Both the position numbers and the translations under genes were made by a program. The notes beneath the pieces are model-generated. The model had not been told where the DNA came from. It saw only the letters and a list, made by a program, of their open reading frames with translations, and did no database searches. This document shows, one piece after another, positions 1 to 10,480 of a DNA stretch of 64,000 nt (positions are counted from its first letter, which is position 1; each line of letters begins with the position of its first letter). The stretch is from positions 148,534 to 212,533 of the forward strand of contig NZ_JANWTC010000004.1 in the NCBI RefSeq assembly GCF_024919295.1, read 5' to 3'. The DNA comes from Corynebacterium lemuris (GTDB lineage Bacteria; Actinomycetota; Actinomycetes; Mycobacteriales; Mycobacteriaceae).

Positions 1-1
1 A

Positions 2-1246
2 CGGCTGGCGGAGGGCATGCACTTCGTCGAGGGTAATTTCGACGACGACGGTTTCGACCGGTTGGCGGCCATGCTCGCCGAGATGGACGCCACCCGCGGT
101 ACCGCCGGCAACTGGGCGTTCTACCTGTCGGTACCGCCGGACTACTTCTCCGATGTCTGCCACCAGCTGCAGCGCTCCGGACTCGCGGAAGCCGGGGAGC
201 AGTCCTGGCGGCGGGTGATCATCGAGAAACCCTTCGGCCACAACCAGGCCACCGCACGCGAGCTCAACCAGGTGGTCAACTCCGTCTTCCCGGAGAAGTC
301 GGTGTTCCGCATCGACCACTACCTGGGCAAGGAGACGGTGCAGAACATACTGGCGCTGCGTTTCGCCAACCAGCTCTTTGACCCGTTGTGGAACGCCCAC
401 TACGTCGACCACGTGCAGATCACCATGGCCGAGGACATCGGCCTCGGTGGGCGCGCCGGCTACTACGACGGCATCGGCGCCGCCCGTGACGTCATGCAGA
501 ACCACCTCCTCCAGCTGCTGGCCCTCGTGGCCATGGAGGAGCCGGTCTCCTTCGACCCGACGGAGCTGCAGGACGAGAAGGTCAAGGTGCTGCGCGCCAC
601 GAAACCCGCCTACCCGCTGAACCGGACCACGGCGCGTGGCCAGTACGCCGCCGGCTGGCAGGGCTCCCACAAGGTCCGCGGCCTGCGTGAGGAGGAGGGT
701 TTCGATCCCGAATCCATCACCGAGACCTACGCGGCCTGCACCCTGGAGATCAACTCCCGCCGCTGGGCGGGGGTGCCCTTCTACCTGCGGACCGGAAAGC
801 GTCTGGGCCGCCGCGTCACGGAGATCGCCCTGGTGTTCAAGGAGGCCCCGCACCAGCCCTTCCTCGAGGGGCAGACCTCCTCGCTGGGCAAGAACGCCAT
901 CGTCATCCGTGTCCAGCCGGACGAGGGTGTACTCATGCGCTTCGGCTCCAAGGTGCCCGGCTCCGCGATGGAGGTGCGTGACGTGAACATGGACTTCTCC
1001 TATGCGGAGGCCTTCACCGAGGAATCCCCCGAGGCCTACGAACGCCTCATCCTGGATGCACTGCTCGACGAGTCCAGCCTCTTCCCCACCAACGAGGAGG
1101 TCGAACTGTCCTGGGCGATCCTCGACCCGATCCTGGATTACTGGGCGGAGAGCGGGCAGCCGGAGGAGTACGAGTCCGGTACCTGGGGTCCGGTCAGCGC
1201 CGACCGGGTCCTCGAACGTACCGGCCGTGCCTGGCGCCGTCCCTGA
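2..1246 (+). CDS. zwf: Glucose-6-phosphate dehydrogenase, 5' end outside window
   Basis: This enzyme oxidises glucose 6-phosphate to 6-phosphogluconolactone with NADP+, the entry step of the oxidative pentose phosphate pathway. The open frame runs in from the window edge, and the first ATG at 17 lies inside the gene. About 414 residues are visible. The N-terminal Rossmann part with its GxxGDL motif, roughly 100 residues, is missing because of the window boundary. The substrate-binding and active-site motif RIDHYLGKETVQN is encoded near bases 310-350 and is preceded by IEKPFGH. The C-terminal beta-alpha domain is complete. The next gene, opcA, starts 21 bases after the stop, and pgl follows, which confirms the pathway assignment. 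Confidence 0.97.
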   Translation, partial: RLAEGMHFVEGNFDDDGFDRLAAMLAEMDATRGTAGNWAFYLSVPPDYFSDVCHQLQRSGLAEAGEQSWRRVIIEKPFGHNQATARELNQVVNSVFPEKSVFRIDHYLGKETVQNILALRFANQLFDPLWNAHYVDHVQITMAEDIGLGGRAGYYDGIGAARDVMQNHLLQLLALVAMEEPVSFDPTELQDEKVKVLRATKPAYPLNRTTARGQYAAGWQGSHKVRGLREEEGFDPESITETYAACTLEINSRRWAGVPFYLRTGKRLGRRVTEIALVFKEAPHQPFLEGQTSSLGKNAIVIRVQPDEGVLMRFGSKVPGSAMEVRDVNMDFSYAEAFTEESPEAYERLILDALLDESSLFPTNEEVELSWAILDPILDYWAESGQPEEYESGTWGPVSADRVLERTGRAWRRP

Positions 1247-1267
1247 CAGACCCGAGAAAGGCCGTAC

Positions 1268-2194
1268 ATGATCATCACCCTGCCGGACACCGACACCCGC
1301 AACATCGCCACCAGCCTGCTCGAGGCCCGGGAGAACTACTCCCAGACCACCGGGCGGGTGCTCACCCTCATCGTCGTCGCCGCGCTCGACGACGACGTCG
1401 ACCACATCATCTCCGTCACCCGTGACGCCTCCCACGAACACCCCGCCCGCGTGCTGGTGCTGCTCACCGGCAGTGGTGAGGGGAAGCCGCATCTCGACGC
1501 CGAGGTGCGCGTCGGCGGGCACGCCGGCGCCTCGGAAATGGTCATCATGCGCATCAACGGCGAGATGGTCGACCATCTCGCCGCGGTGGTCACCCCCCTG
1601 CTGCTGCCCGACACCCCCGTCGTGGCGTGGTGGCCGACCACCGCGCCCGACACCCCCTCGGCCCACCCGGTGGGCCGGCTGGCCCAGCGCCGGATCACCA
1701 ACGCCGACTACTGCGCCACCGATGACATCCTCTCGCAGATGAGCGCCTCCTACGCTCCCGGTGACTCGGACGTGGTGTGGTCGAAGATCACCGGCTGGCG
1801 CGGCATCGTCGTCTCTGCCCTCGACCGCCATCCGCAGGAGGCCGTCAAATCCGCCACCCTCATCGGCCCGGCCCACGAACCCTCCATCGACATCGCGGCC
1901 GGCTGGCTCGCCGACCGCCTCGGGGTGCCCGTCGCCCGCGTGGTGTGCGCCCCCGGCGACGACCACCGTCTCTTCCCCATCCGCTCCCTGCGCTTCGACC
2001 GGGCCTCAGGTCCGCTCACCGTCGAAGTTGTCGACCACCGCACCGTCCGTGTGCAGCTGCCAGGCACCCCTGAGTCCCTCGTCGCGATGAACGCACGTTC
2101 CGACGCCGACTGCATCGCCGAGGAGCTGCGCCACCTCGACCCCGATCTCGCCTACGCCAATGCCCTGCGCGGCCTCAGCCGCGTCGCGCACTGA
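1268..2194 (+). CDS. opcA: Glucose-6-phosphate dehydrogenase assembly protein OpcA
   Basis: OpcA is the actinobacterial and cyanobacterial partner that binds glucose-6-phosphate dehydrogenase and is needed for its full activity. The protein has 308 residues, close to corynebacterial family members. It begins with the typical N-terminal segment (MIITLPDTDT, then an arginine-containing helix and GRVLTLIVV) and contains the VVAWWPTTAP stretch near residue 118. The ATG is preceded by GAGAAAGG at a spacing of six bases. It lies between zwf and pgl in the same direction with short gaps, so all three are probably on one transcript. No catalytic motif is expected or seen. Confidence 0.95.
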   Translation: MIITLPDTDTRNIATSLLEARENYSQTTGRVLTLIVVAALDDDVDHIISVTRDASHEHPARVLVLLTGSGEGKPHLDAEVRVGGHAGASEMVIMRINGEMVDHLAAVVTPLLLPDTPVVAWWPTTAPDTPSAHPVGRLAQRRITNADYCATDDILSQMSASYAPGDSDVVWSKITGWRGIVVSALDRHPQEAVKSATLIGPAHEPSIDIAAGWLADRLGVPVARVVCAPGDDHRLFPIRSLRFDRASGPLTVEVVDHRTVRVQLPGTPESLVAMNARSDADCIAEELRHLDPDLAYANALRGLSRVAH

Positions 2195-2211
2195 CCCAGT
2201 GAAGGAAAACC

Positions 2212-2952
2212 ATGGTCTCCCTCCGCCGTCCCGACACCCTGTCCACCCTCATCGACCAGGCCGCGACCTCGTTCATCGACGTCATCACCTCCCTGCAGGC
2301 CACCGGTCGCAGCCGCCACCGTGACGGCATCGCCCGGATCGTGCTCACCGGCGGCGGCGCCGGCATCGGCCTGCTGGAACGCGTCCGGGTCCTGGAGGCC
2401 GAGGACCCCAGGATCGACTGGTCGCATGTCCACGTCTTCTTCGGTGACGAACGCAATGTTCCCGTCACCCACGCCGACTCCAACGAGGGGCAGGCCCGGC
2501 AGGCGCTACTCGACCACGTGGACATCCCCGAGGAGAACATCCACGGTTACGGGCTGGGGCAGGTCGCCATGTGGGAGGCGGCCGACAGCTACCAGGCGAG
2601 GATCAACGAGGTCGCCCCGCAGGGTTTCGATCTCCACCTGCTGGGGATGGGCCATGAGGGCCACATCAACTCCCTGTTCCCCCACACCGAGGCCGTCCGG
2701 GAATCGGAACGGCTGGTCATCGCGGTCACGGACTCCCCCAAGCCGCCGGCTGAGCGGGTCACCCTGACGCTACCGGCGATCCACCGCGCCGACCAGGTCT
2801 GGCTGCTGGTCGCCGGGGCGGAGAAGGCGGAGGCTGCGGCACATGTCCTCGCCGGTTCGGATCCGGCGGACTGGCCGGCCGCCGGGGCACGCGGCAACGA
2901 GGACACCGTCCTCTACCTCACCGACGACGCCGCGACCGACCTGGAGCAGTAG
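2212..2952 (+). CDS. pgl: 6-phosphogluconolactonase
   Basis: This enzyme hydrolyses 6-phosphogluconolactone to 6-phosphogluconate, the second step of the oxidative pentose phosphate pathway. The 246-residue protein shows the family motifs in order: LTGGGAGIGLLE near residue 45, HVFFGDERNVP near residue 75, and LLGMGHEGHINSLFP near residue 145, which holds the active-site histidine. The start ATG has a GAAGGA ribosome binding site. The stop codon TAG shares its last base with the GTG start of the following hydrolase gene, so the two are translationally coupled. Confidence 0.95.
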   Translation: MVSLRRPDTLSTLIDQAATSFIDVITSLQATGRSRHRDGIARIVLTGGGAGIGLLERVRVLEAEDPRIDWSHVHVFFGDERNVPVTHADSNEGQARQALLDHVDIPEENIHGYGLGQVAMWEAADSYQARINEVAPQGFDLHLLGMGHEGHINSLFPHTEAVRESERLVIAVTDSPKPPAERVTLTLPAIHRADQVWLLVAGAEKAEAAAHVLAGSDPADWPAAGARGNEDTVLYLTDDAATDLEQ

Positions 2953-3878
2953 TGTCCGGCGGGCTGCCCTCCTGGCGTGACTACGCAGCCTTCCTCCCGG
3001 CGGGCAGGCGGGGGCAGGTCCGCCCGCCGACCGCCACCCGCTGGGCGTGGCGCGGCCATGATGTCCGCATCCTGCGGCGCGGTGACGGGCAGGCACCGGT
3101 CCGGGTGCTGCTGGTACACGGGGGCGGCGGGCACGCCGAGGCGCTGTGGCCGTTGGCCTCCCTCATCCGGGCCGACGTGGCCGACCTGGCCGCGGTGGAT
3201 CTGCCGCTCTACGGCTCCACACTCCCGGCGGATCTGTCCGCCGTGCGCTACGACGACTGGGTGGAGCTGCTGGTCGATCTCATCGCGGCGGAGGATGACA
3301 ACCGCCCGCTGGTGCTGCTCGGCGCCAGCATGGGCGGGCTGCTGTCCGTGGAGGCCGCGGAGCTCTCCGGCCGGGTCGCCACTGCGGTGGTCACCTGTCT
3401 GCTGGACCCCGCGGACTGGCGGGCCCGTCGGGCCATGACCCGGTTCGGGCCCCTGGGTGTGCTGGGCGCTGCGCTGCCGCGCCGGCTCCCCCACCGCCTG
3501 GCCCGGCAACTGATCCCCATGAGCTGGGTGGCCGACCTCGGTGCCATGAGCCGCGACCCCGGGCTCACCCGGTTGTGTGCGACGGATCCCCGCGGCGGCG
3601 GCGTGCAGGTGCCGGCGGATTTCCTCGCCTCATACCTGCGCTACCCCCACACCCGCCCCGAACAGGTGGAGACCCCGGTCCTGCTGGCGCATCCGGCCAG
3701 GGACGGCTGGACACCGGCGGAGATCAGCGTCCGGTGGCTGCGGCGCAGCCCCGCGCAGGCCGGGATCCGGCTGCTGGCGGAATGCGGCCACTTCCCGGTG
3801 GAGGAACCGGGCCTGGGCCACCTCATCGAGGAAGTAGAGAAGACCTGCCTCGGGCTCGTGGCTGATCAGCCGCCGTAG
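2952..3878 (+). CDS. Alpha/beta hydrolase of unknown substrate
   Basis: This is a 308-residue alpha/beta-hydrolase-fold protein with an apparently complete catalytic triad. The oxyanion-hole segment VLLVHGGGG lies at residues 52-60. The nucleophile elbow GASMGG places Ser126, Asp251 sits in ARDGWTP, and His280 in ECGHFPVEEPG. There is no signal peptide or membrane segment, so it is probably cytoplasmic. The GTG start overlaps the pgl stop by one base, which ties its expression to the zwf-opcA-pgl operon. Its last 13 bases overlap the end of secG on the other strand. The substrate is unknown. A role next to 6-phosphogluconolactonase, such as lactone or ester repair, would be speculation. Confidence 0.85.
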   Translation: MSGGLPSWRDYAAFLPAGRRGQVRPPTATRWAWRGHDVRILRRGDGQAPVRVLLVHGGGGHAEALWPLASLIRADVADLAAVDLPLYGSTLPADLSAVRYDDWVELLVDLIAAEDDNRPLVLLGASMGGLLSVEAAELSGRVATAVVTCLLDPADWRARRAMTRFGPLGVLGAALPRRLPHRLARQLIPMSWVADLGAMSRDPGLTRLCATDPRGGGVQVPADFLASYLRYPHTRPEQVETPVLLAHPARDGWTPAEISVRWLRRSPAQAGIRLLAECGHFPVEEPGLGHLIEEVEKTCLGLVADQPP

Positions 3879-4102
3879 GCCTGGATGAGGTTGAGGGCGA
3901 TGATGCACACGATCCAGATGACCGCCATGAAGATGGTGTAACGGTCGAGGTTCTTCTCGACGATCGTCGAACCCGAGAGATTCGACTGCACGCCACCACC
4001 GAAGAGGCTGGACAGGCCGCCGCCCTTGCCCTTGTGCAGCAGCACGAACACCGTGACGAGCACGGCGGAGAGCACGAGGATGATCTGGAGCGCAAGGGTC
4101 AT
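3866..4102 (-). CDS. secG: Preprotein translocase subunit SecG
   Basis: SecG is a small inner-membrane subunit that assists protein translocation through SecYEG. The 78-residue product has two predicted membrane helices (about residues 3-22 and 57-75) joined by a cytoplasmic loop containing the family motif HKGKGGGLSSLFGGG. The length is typical of actinobacterial SecG. It follows ppc on the same strand after about 60 bases, as in other corynebacteria. Its final 13 bases overlap the hydrolase gene on the plus strand, so there is no room for a terminator between the two convergent operons. Confidence 0.95.
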   Translation of the reverse strand: MTLALQIILVLSAVLVTVFVLLHKGKGGGLSSLFGGGVQSNLSGSTIVEKNLDRYTIFMAVIWIVCIIALNLIQAYGG

Positions 4103-4162
4103 GGTGCTTGGTGGTCCTTTGAGAGGTCGGCGGGTGAAACTCCTGGACAGTCTACATCAGGA

Positions 4163-6934
4163 CTAACCCGAGTTGCGGAGGGCGGTGGCGAGTCCGTTCA
4201 TCGTCAGCTGGATGCCCCGGGAGACAGCCTCACGGCTGTCACCGGCACGGTGCCGGCGCAGCAGCTCCACCTGGATGATGTTCAGGGGCAGCAGGTAGGG
4301 GAAGCGGCGCCGCACGGAGCGGGCCAGGGCCGGGTTGTCGGCCAACAGCTCCCCGCTGCCGGTGACGGTGCTGAACATCTCCCTGGTCAGTTCAAATTCC
4401 GCGGCGATGATGCCGTGGATGCGTCCGGCGATCTCGCGGTCGTCGACAAGCCGGGCGTACAGGGCGGCCAGCTCCATGCCGGCCTTGGACATGACCTGGG
4501 CCATGTTGGAGACGACCGAGGAGAAGAAGGGCCACGTCTCGTAGAGAGCGCGCAGCTCGGCGATGCGCGCCTCGCGGTCCTCCCCCGACTCGATCCACTC
4601 CTGCAGGGCCGTGCCCACCCCGAACCAGCCGGGCAGCAGCACGCGCGCCTGCGACCAGGCGAGCACCCACGGGATGGCCCGCAGATCCTCCACGCCCTTC
4701 GTCTGCTTCCGCGAGGTCGGACGGGAACCGATGTTGAGGGCACCGATCTCCCCCAGCGGGGTCGACTGGGTGAAATAAGGGATGAAGCCGGGATCCTCGT
4801 GCACGAGGGCAGAGTACTTCCGGCGGCTGATGGCAGCTAGTTCACGCATGATGTCCACGGCGCGTGCCCGGTCGGCCAGTTCGTCGACCGGCAGGAGGCT
4901 GGCCTCCAGCGTCGCGGCGACCAGGGCCTCGAGGTTGCGGCGGGCGGTGCGCGGCGAGCCGTATTTGGCGGAGATGATCTCGCCCTGCTCGGTGATGCGC
5001 ACGGAACCGTCGACCGCGCCCTGGGGTTGGGCAAGCAGCGCCTCATAGGAGGGGCCGCCGCCCCGGCCGACGGTGCCGCCCCGGCCATGGAACAGACGCA
5101 GACGTACCCCGTGCTCCCGTCCGGCTGCCACCAGCTGGGTCTCCGCGTCGTAGAGCGCCCAGTTCGCGGCGAAGTAACCGCCGTCCTTGTTGGAGTCGGA
5201 GTAGCCCAGCATGACCTCCTGGACGTTGCCGCGCTGGGCGAGATACGCCCGGTACAGCGGCAGCTCCCACAGCCTGCGGAGGATGCCGGCGCCGGCCTCG
5301 AGGTCGTCGATGGTCTCGAACAGGGGGATGATGTCGACGCTGCCGCTGGGCCCCTCCCCGTTTGCCCGGATGAGACCGACCTCCTTGAGCAGCACCATCG
5401 GCTCGAGGATGTCACTGACCGACTGGGCCATGGAGATGATCTGGTGCGGGATCATGTCCGCACCGAAGCGGGCGACGCTGTCGGCCGCCTGCTGGATGAG
5501 GTCGAGTTCCCGCTGGGTGGCCTCGCTGAAGCGGCGGTAGCCGCGCGGGACGAGCGGGCGTGGGGTGCGCAGTTCCCGGGTGAGCAGCTCGATCTTCTCC
5601 TCCTCCCCCAGCGAGTGGTACGCGGGGTGGACGTGCGCGGTGGCGAAGACCTCGGAGAGGACATTCTCGAAGCTCTCGGAGTTCTGGCGCAGGTCGATCG
5701 AGTGGAGGTGGAAACCGAAGCTGGCGACCGCCGCCCGGATGGTGGCCAGGCAGTCGTCGGCGATGATGGCGTCGTTGGACATCCGCAGGGAGTCGTCGAC
5801 GATCTTCAGGTCGGCGTCGAATTCCGCCGGGGAGGTGTAGGGCTCGTGCGCGCGGTGCCAGGTGCCTTCGACGGCATCCTCACCGATGAGGACGGCGGTG
5901 GTCGCCAGGATGCGTCCCCGGATGCCGTGGACGGCACGGCGGTAGGGTTCGTCGACGCGCGAGGCGACATCGTTGTGGCCGCGGCCGGCGAGTTCGACCA
6001 GCTCGACGGTCACGGCGGTCATCCGGTCGGAGAGACTGAGTTCGTTCTCGAGGTCGTGGAGCTGGTCGGCGTAGTGGCGCAGAACGGTCTGCGCGGCCCG
6101 CCGGGAAGCGTAGTCGAGGGTCTCGGCGGTGACGAAGGGGTTGCCGTCGTGGTCGCCGCCGATCCAGGAGCCGGGGCGGACGATGGCCCGGGCCGCGTTA
6201 CCCTGCAGTTCAGCCTGGAAGCGGCCGGTGAGGGTGTCGTGGACGTCCCGGTTCAGCGCCGGGATCTCCCGCAGCAGGGAGAGCAGGTAGTAGCGCAGGC
6301 CGACCTCGATCTCGTCCTCGATGCGGGGACGGGCCTGGCGGATCAGCGCGGTCTGCCACAGGATGGTCATGCGCCGGCGGATGCGGTGCTCGATGTCCGC
6401 CAGCCGTGATTCGGTGCGCACCGTCGGATCGGCGTCCTGGACGCGGTGCCGGTCCAGCATGAGCCGGGTGATGTTCTTCTGGGCGTCGAAGACCGTGCGG
6501 CGGCGCGTCTCCGTGGGATGCGCGGTGAACACCGGGGCCACCAGGGCCTCCGACAGGATCTTCCCGACGTCCGCGGCCCCCACCCCGGCGGCCTCGTACT
6601 TCTCCCAGGTCGCCTCGAGCGTGGAGTCAGGGACCCCGCCGCCGTCGAGGACAGCCTCGCGGTTGAAGTCGTCGTGGATGTCCTCCGCCAGGTTCGCCAT
6701 GAGGGCGAAGTGGCTGAAGGCCCGGATGACGGGGGTCGCGCGGTGCGGGTCGATGTTGCGGAACAGATCGACGAGCACCTCCAGGGAGGCGTTGCCCTTG
6801 GCCACCTCGAAGGCCTGGCGGCGGGCGTGTTCGACCAGGTCAAAGACCTCCTGCCCCTCCTGTTCCGCGATCACCTGGCCGAGGATCCGGCCCAGATAGC
6901 GGATGTCTTCCTGCAGATGATCACGGTCGGCCAT
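4163..6934 (-). CDS. ppc: Phosphoenolpyruvate carboxylase
   Basis: This enzyme carboxylates phosphoenolpyruvate to oxaloacetate, the main anaplerotic reaction in corynebacteria. I place the start at the ATG giving MADRDHLQEDIRYLG, which yields 923 residues and matches the family's usual N-terminus; the frame stays open further upstream. The catalytic motif FTAHPTETRRR is at residues 136-146 with His139. GYSDSNKDGG and the glycine-rich loop FHGRGGTVGRGGGP follow in the second half. The protein ends LATALRNSG, where most relatives end in RNTG. It sits downstream of tpiA by about 37 bases and is probably co-transcribed with the triose phosphate genes. Family members are inhibited by aspartate and activated by acetyl-CoA. 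Confidence 0.97.
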   Translation of the reverse strand: MADRDHLQEDIRYLGRILGQVIAEQEGQEVFDLVEHARRQAFEVAKGNASLEVLVDLFRNIDPHRATPVIRAFSHFALMANLAEDIHDDFNREAVLDGGGVPDSTLEATWEKYEAAGVGAADVGKILSEALVAPVFTAHPTETRRRTVFDAQKNITRLMLDRHRVQDADPTVRTESRLADIEHRIRRRMTILWQTALIRQARPRIEDEIEVGLRYYLLSLLREIPALNRDVHDTLTGRFQAELQGNAARAIVRPGSWIGGDHDGNPFVTAETLDYASRRAAQTVLRHYADQLHDLENELSLSDRMTAVTVELVELAGRGHNDVASRVDEPYRRAVHGIRGRILATTAVLIGEDAVEGTWHRAHEPYTSPAEFDADLKIVDDSLRMSNDAIIADDCLATIRAAVASFGFHLHSIDLRQNSESFENVLSEVFATAHVHPAYHSLGEEEKIELLTRELRTPRPLVPRGYRRFSEATQRELDLIQQAADSVARFGADMIPHQIISMAQSVSDILEPMVLLKEVGLIRANGEGPSGSVDIIPLFETIDDLEAGAGILRRLWELPLYRAYLAQRGNVQEVMLGYSDSNKDGGYFAANWALYDAETQLVAAGREHGVRLRLFHGRGGTVGRGGGPSYEALLAQPQGAVDGSVRITEQGEIISAKYGSPRTARRNLEALVAATLEASLLPVDELADRARAVDIMRELAAISRRKYSALVHEDPGFIPYFTQSTPLGEIGALNIGSRPTSRKQTKGVEDLRAIPWVLAWSQARVLLPGWFGVGTALQEWIESGEDREARIAELRALYETWPFFSSVVSNMAQVMSKAGMELAALYARLVDDREIAGRIHGIIAAEFELTREMFSTVTGSGELLADNPALARSVRRRFPYLLPLNIIQVELLRRHRAGDSREAVSRGIQLTMNGLATALRNSG

Positions 6935-6971
6935 GAGGTGGGTTCTCCTGGTGTTCGGTGGCGGGGTCGGG

Positions 6972-7754
6972 TCAGGCGACGGCGCCTGCGGCGGCAGCCG
7001 CGAGACGGGCGAATTCCTCGCCGTCCAGCGAGGCACCGCCGACGAGACCGCCGTCGACGTCCGTCTGGCTGATGATCTCGGCGATGGAGTCGGTCTTGAC
7101 GGAACCGCCGTAGAGGATGCGGATGCCTGCGGCGACCTCCTCGCCGGCGAGCTCACGGATGAGGCCACGGATGGCGGCGCACACCTCCTGCGCGTCGGCG
7201 GCGGAGGCGACCTTGCCGGTGCCGATGGCCCAGACCGGTTCGTAGGCGATGACGGTCTTCGCCAGGTCCCCGGCGGACAGGCCGGCAAGCGACGCGCGGG
7301 TCTGGTTGACCACGTGCTCGACGTGGGTGCCGGCCTCGCGGATCTCCAGCGGCTCGCCGACGCACACGATCGGGCTGATGCCGTGCTTGAGGGCGGCGGC
7401 GGCCTTGGCGGCGACCAGCTCATCGGATTCGTTGTGGTATTCGCGGCGCTCGGAGTGGCCGACGACAACCCAGGTGCAGCCGAGCTTGGCCAGCATCTGG
7501 GCGGAGACCTCACCGGTGTAGGCGCCGGACTCGTGCTGCGAGACGTCCTGGGCACCGTAGGTGATCTGCAGCTTGTCACCGTCGACGAGGGTCTGCACGG
7601 AGCGGATGTCGGTGAAGGGGACGGTGACGGCGACGTCGACCTTCTCGTAGTGGTCCTTCGGCAGGGCGAAGTCCAGCTTCTGGACGGTCGCGATCGCCTG
7701 GTGGTGGTCCAGGTTCATCTTCCAGTTACCGGCGATGAGGGGGGTGCGTGCCAT
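6972..7754 (-). CDS. tpiA: Triosephosphate isomerase
   Basis: This enzyme interconverts dihydroxyacetone phosphate and glyceraldehyde 3-phosphate. The 260-residue TIM barrel carries every expected catalytic element: GNWKMN with Lys12, VVGHSERR with the catalytic His100, [12 protein letters not shown] with the catalytic Glu172, and the phosphate-binding YGGSVK near residue 212. The length is normal for the family. It lies between pgk and ppc with gaps of about 33 and 37 bases, consistent with one gap-pgk-tpi-ppc transcription unit. Confidence 0.98.
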   Translation of the reverse strand: MARTPLIAGNWKMNLDHHQAIATVQKLDFALPKDHYEKVDVAVTVPFTDIRSVQTLVDGDKLQITYGAQDVSQHESGAYTGEVSAQMLAKLGCTWVVVGHSERREYHNESDELVAAKAAAALKHGISPIVCVGEPLEIREAGTHVEHVVNQTRASLAGLSAGDLAKTVIAYEPVWAIGTGKVASAADAQEVCAAIRGLIRELAGEEVAAGIRILYGGSVKTDSIAEIISQTDVDGGLVGGASLDGEEFARLAAAAAGAVA

Positions 7755-7787
7755 GGTGGCACTCCTTTCAGGTGGGGGAACCGGGTG

Positions 7788-9005
7788 CTAGCGGTTGAGG
7801 ACGGAGACGCCCGGCAGTTCCTTGCCCTCGAGGAATTCGAGGGAGGCGCCGCCACCGGTGGAGATGTGGGAGAAACCGGCCTCGTCCAGGCCGAGGACGC
7901 GGACGGAGGCGGCGGAGTCACCGCCGCCGACGACGGAGAAGGAGCCGTTGTCGGCGGTCGCGTCGATGATGGCCTGGGCGACGCCCTTGGTGCCCTGGGA
8001 GAACGGCGCCATCTCGAAGACGCCCATCGGACCGTTCCAGAAGACGGTCTTCGAGGTGGCGAGCACCTCGGCGAACTTCTCCACGGACTCCGGGCCGATG
8101 TCCGGGGACAGCCAGCCCTCCGGGATGCCGTCGAGGGCGACGACCTTGTGCTCGGCGTCGGCGGAGAACTCGGAGGCGGCGATGAGGTCGACGGGCAGGA
8201 CGATCTTGTCGCCGAAGCGGGCGAGGAGGTCCCTGCAGGTGTCGATCATCTCCTCCTGGAGGAGGGACTTCTGGGTGTTGTAGCCCTGGGCGGCGAGGAA
8301 GGTGTAGCACATGCCGCCGCCGATGATGATCTTGTCGGCCTTGCCGGCCAGGGCCTCGATGACGCCCAGCTTGTCGGAGACCTTGGAGCCGCCGAGGATG
8401 ACCACGTAGGGGGACTCGGGGTTGGTGGCCGTCTTCTCCAGGACGGAGATCTCCTTCTCCACCAGCTTGCCGGCGTAGGCCGGGAGACGCCTGGCCACGT
8501 CGTAGACGGAGGCCTGCGCACGGTGGACGACGCCGAAGCCGTCGGAGACGAAGGCGCCGTTGTCGGCGGCGAGCTCGGCGAGCTGCTCGGCGAAGGCGCC
8601 GCGCTCGGTCTCATCCTTGGACGTCTCGCGGGCGTCGAAACGCACGTTCTCCAGCAGGAGGACATCGCCCCCGGTCAGGCCGTTGGCGCGCTCGTGGGCG
8701 TCCTCACCGACGACATCGCCGGCCAGGGCCACGTACTGGCCCAGGGCATCGGACAGGGCCTCGGCGACCGGGGCCAGGGAGTACTTGGCGTTGACCTCGC
8801 CCTTGGGGCGTCCGAGGTGGGCCATGACGATGACCTTGGCGCCGCCCTCGACGAGCGCCTGCAGGGTGGGCAGGGAGGCGGTGATGCGGCCCGCGTCGGT
8901 GATCTCACCGGCGTCGTTGAGCGGGACGTTGAAATCCGAGCGGACGAGGATGTGGCGGTCTTCGACACCCTCGTCGAGCAGGTCCTGCAGGGTCTTGACG
9001 GTCAT
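7788..9005 (-). CDS. pgk: Phosphoglycerate kinase
   Basis: This enzyme transfers phosphate from 1,3-bisphosphoglycerate to ADP. The chosen ATG gives 405 residues beginning [13 protein letters not shown], which fits the family; the open frame extends upstream only through non-homologous sequence. Visible motifs are [10 protein letters not shown] near residue 22 (substrate binding), [18 protein letters not shown] and the nucleotide-binding GGGDSAASV near the C-terminus. The gene is separated from gapA by 162 bases that contain two strong inverted repeats, so its expression may be partly uncoupled from gapA. Confidence 0.97.
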   Translation of the reverse strand: MTVKTLQDLLDEGVEDRHILVRSDFNVPLNDAGEITDAGRITASLPTLQALVEGGAKVIVMAHLGRPKGEVNAKYSLAPVAEALSDALGQYVALAGDVVGEDAHERANGLTGGDVLLLENVRFDARETSKDETERGAFAEQLAELAADNGAFVSDGFGVVHRAQASVYDVARRLPAYAGKLVEKEISVLEKTATNPESPYVVILGGSKVSDKLGVIEALAGKADKIIIGGGMCYTFLAAQGYNTQKSLLQEEMIDTCRDLLARFGDKIVLPVDLIAASEFSADAEHKVVALDGIPEGWLSPDIGPESVEKFAEVLATSKTVFWNGPMGVFEMAPFSQGTKGVAQAIIDATADNGSFSVVGGGDSAASVRVLGLDEAGFSHISTGGGASLEFLEGKELPGVSVLNR

Positions 9006-9064
9006 GGCTGGCTCCTTGACTCTATGCGTTGATAAGTGAAAATGGCGGCTGGAGATAGTGGTTC

Positions 9065-9113
9065 CGGCTGGACAGCCGAAGGGCCCGGCGTGTGCCGAGG
9101 CACACCCCGGGCC
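9065..9113 (-). terminator. Two hairpins between gapA and pgk, possible partial terminator
   Basis: On the minus strand the gapA-pgk gap holds a long stem: GGCCCGG, one base, GTGTGCC, a two-base centre, then the complementary arms (9082-9113). A second stem of CGGCTG and CAGCCG follows (9065-9078). Neither is followed by a run of T, so this is not a textbook terminator. I infer an attenuating or RNA-processing element that would let gapA be expressed more strongly than pgk-tpi-ppc. The inverted repeats are seen directly; the function is inferred. Confidence 0.45.
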
Positions 9114-9167
9114 GCAGGGCCGCACCTCCCCGGACTCAGCCGTGGGCCGGGAAGATGCCGGGTGTTT

Positions 9168-10480
<1,313 letters not shown>

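Noticed and set aside
6933..9032. A very long plus-strand open frame opposite tpiA and pgk
   Set aside because: It is antisense to well-identified enzymes and its translation is a Gly/Asp/Val-rich shadow typical of GC-rich codon bias. The same applies to long plus-strand frames opposite carB, carA, pyrC, aroC, alaS and aspS.
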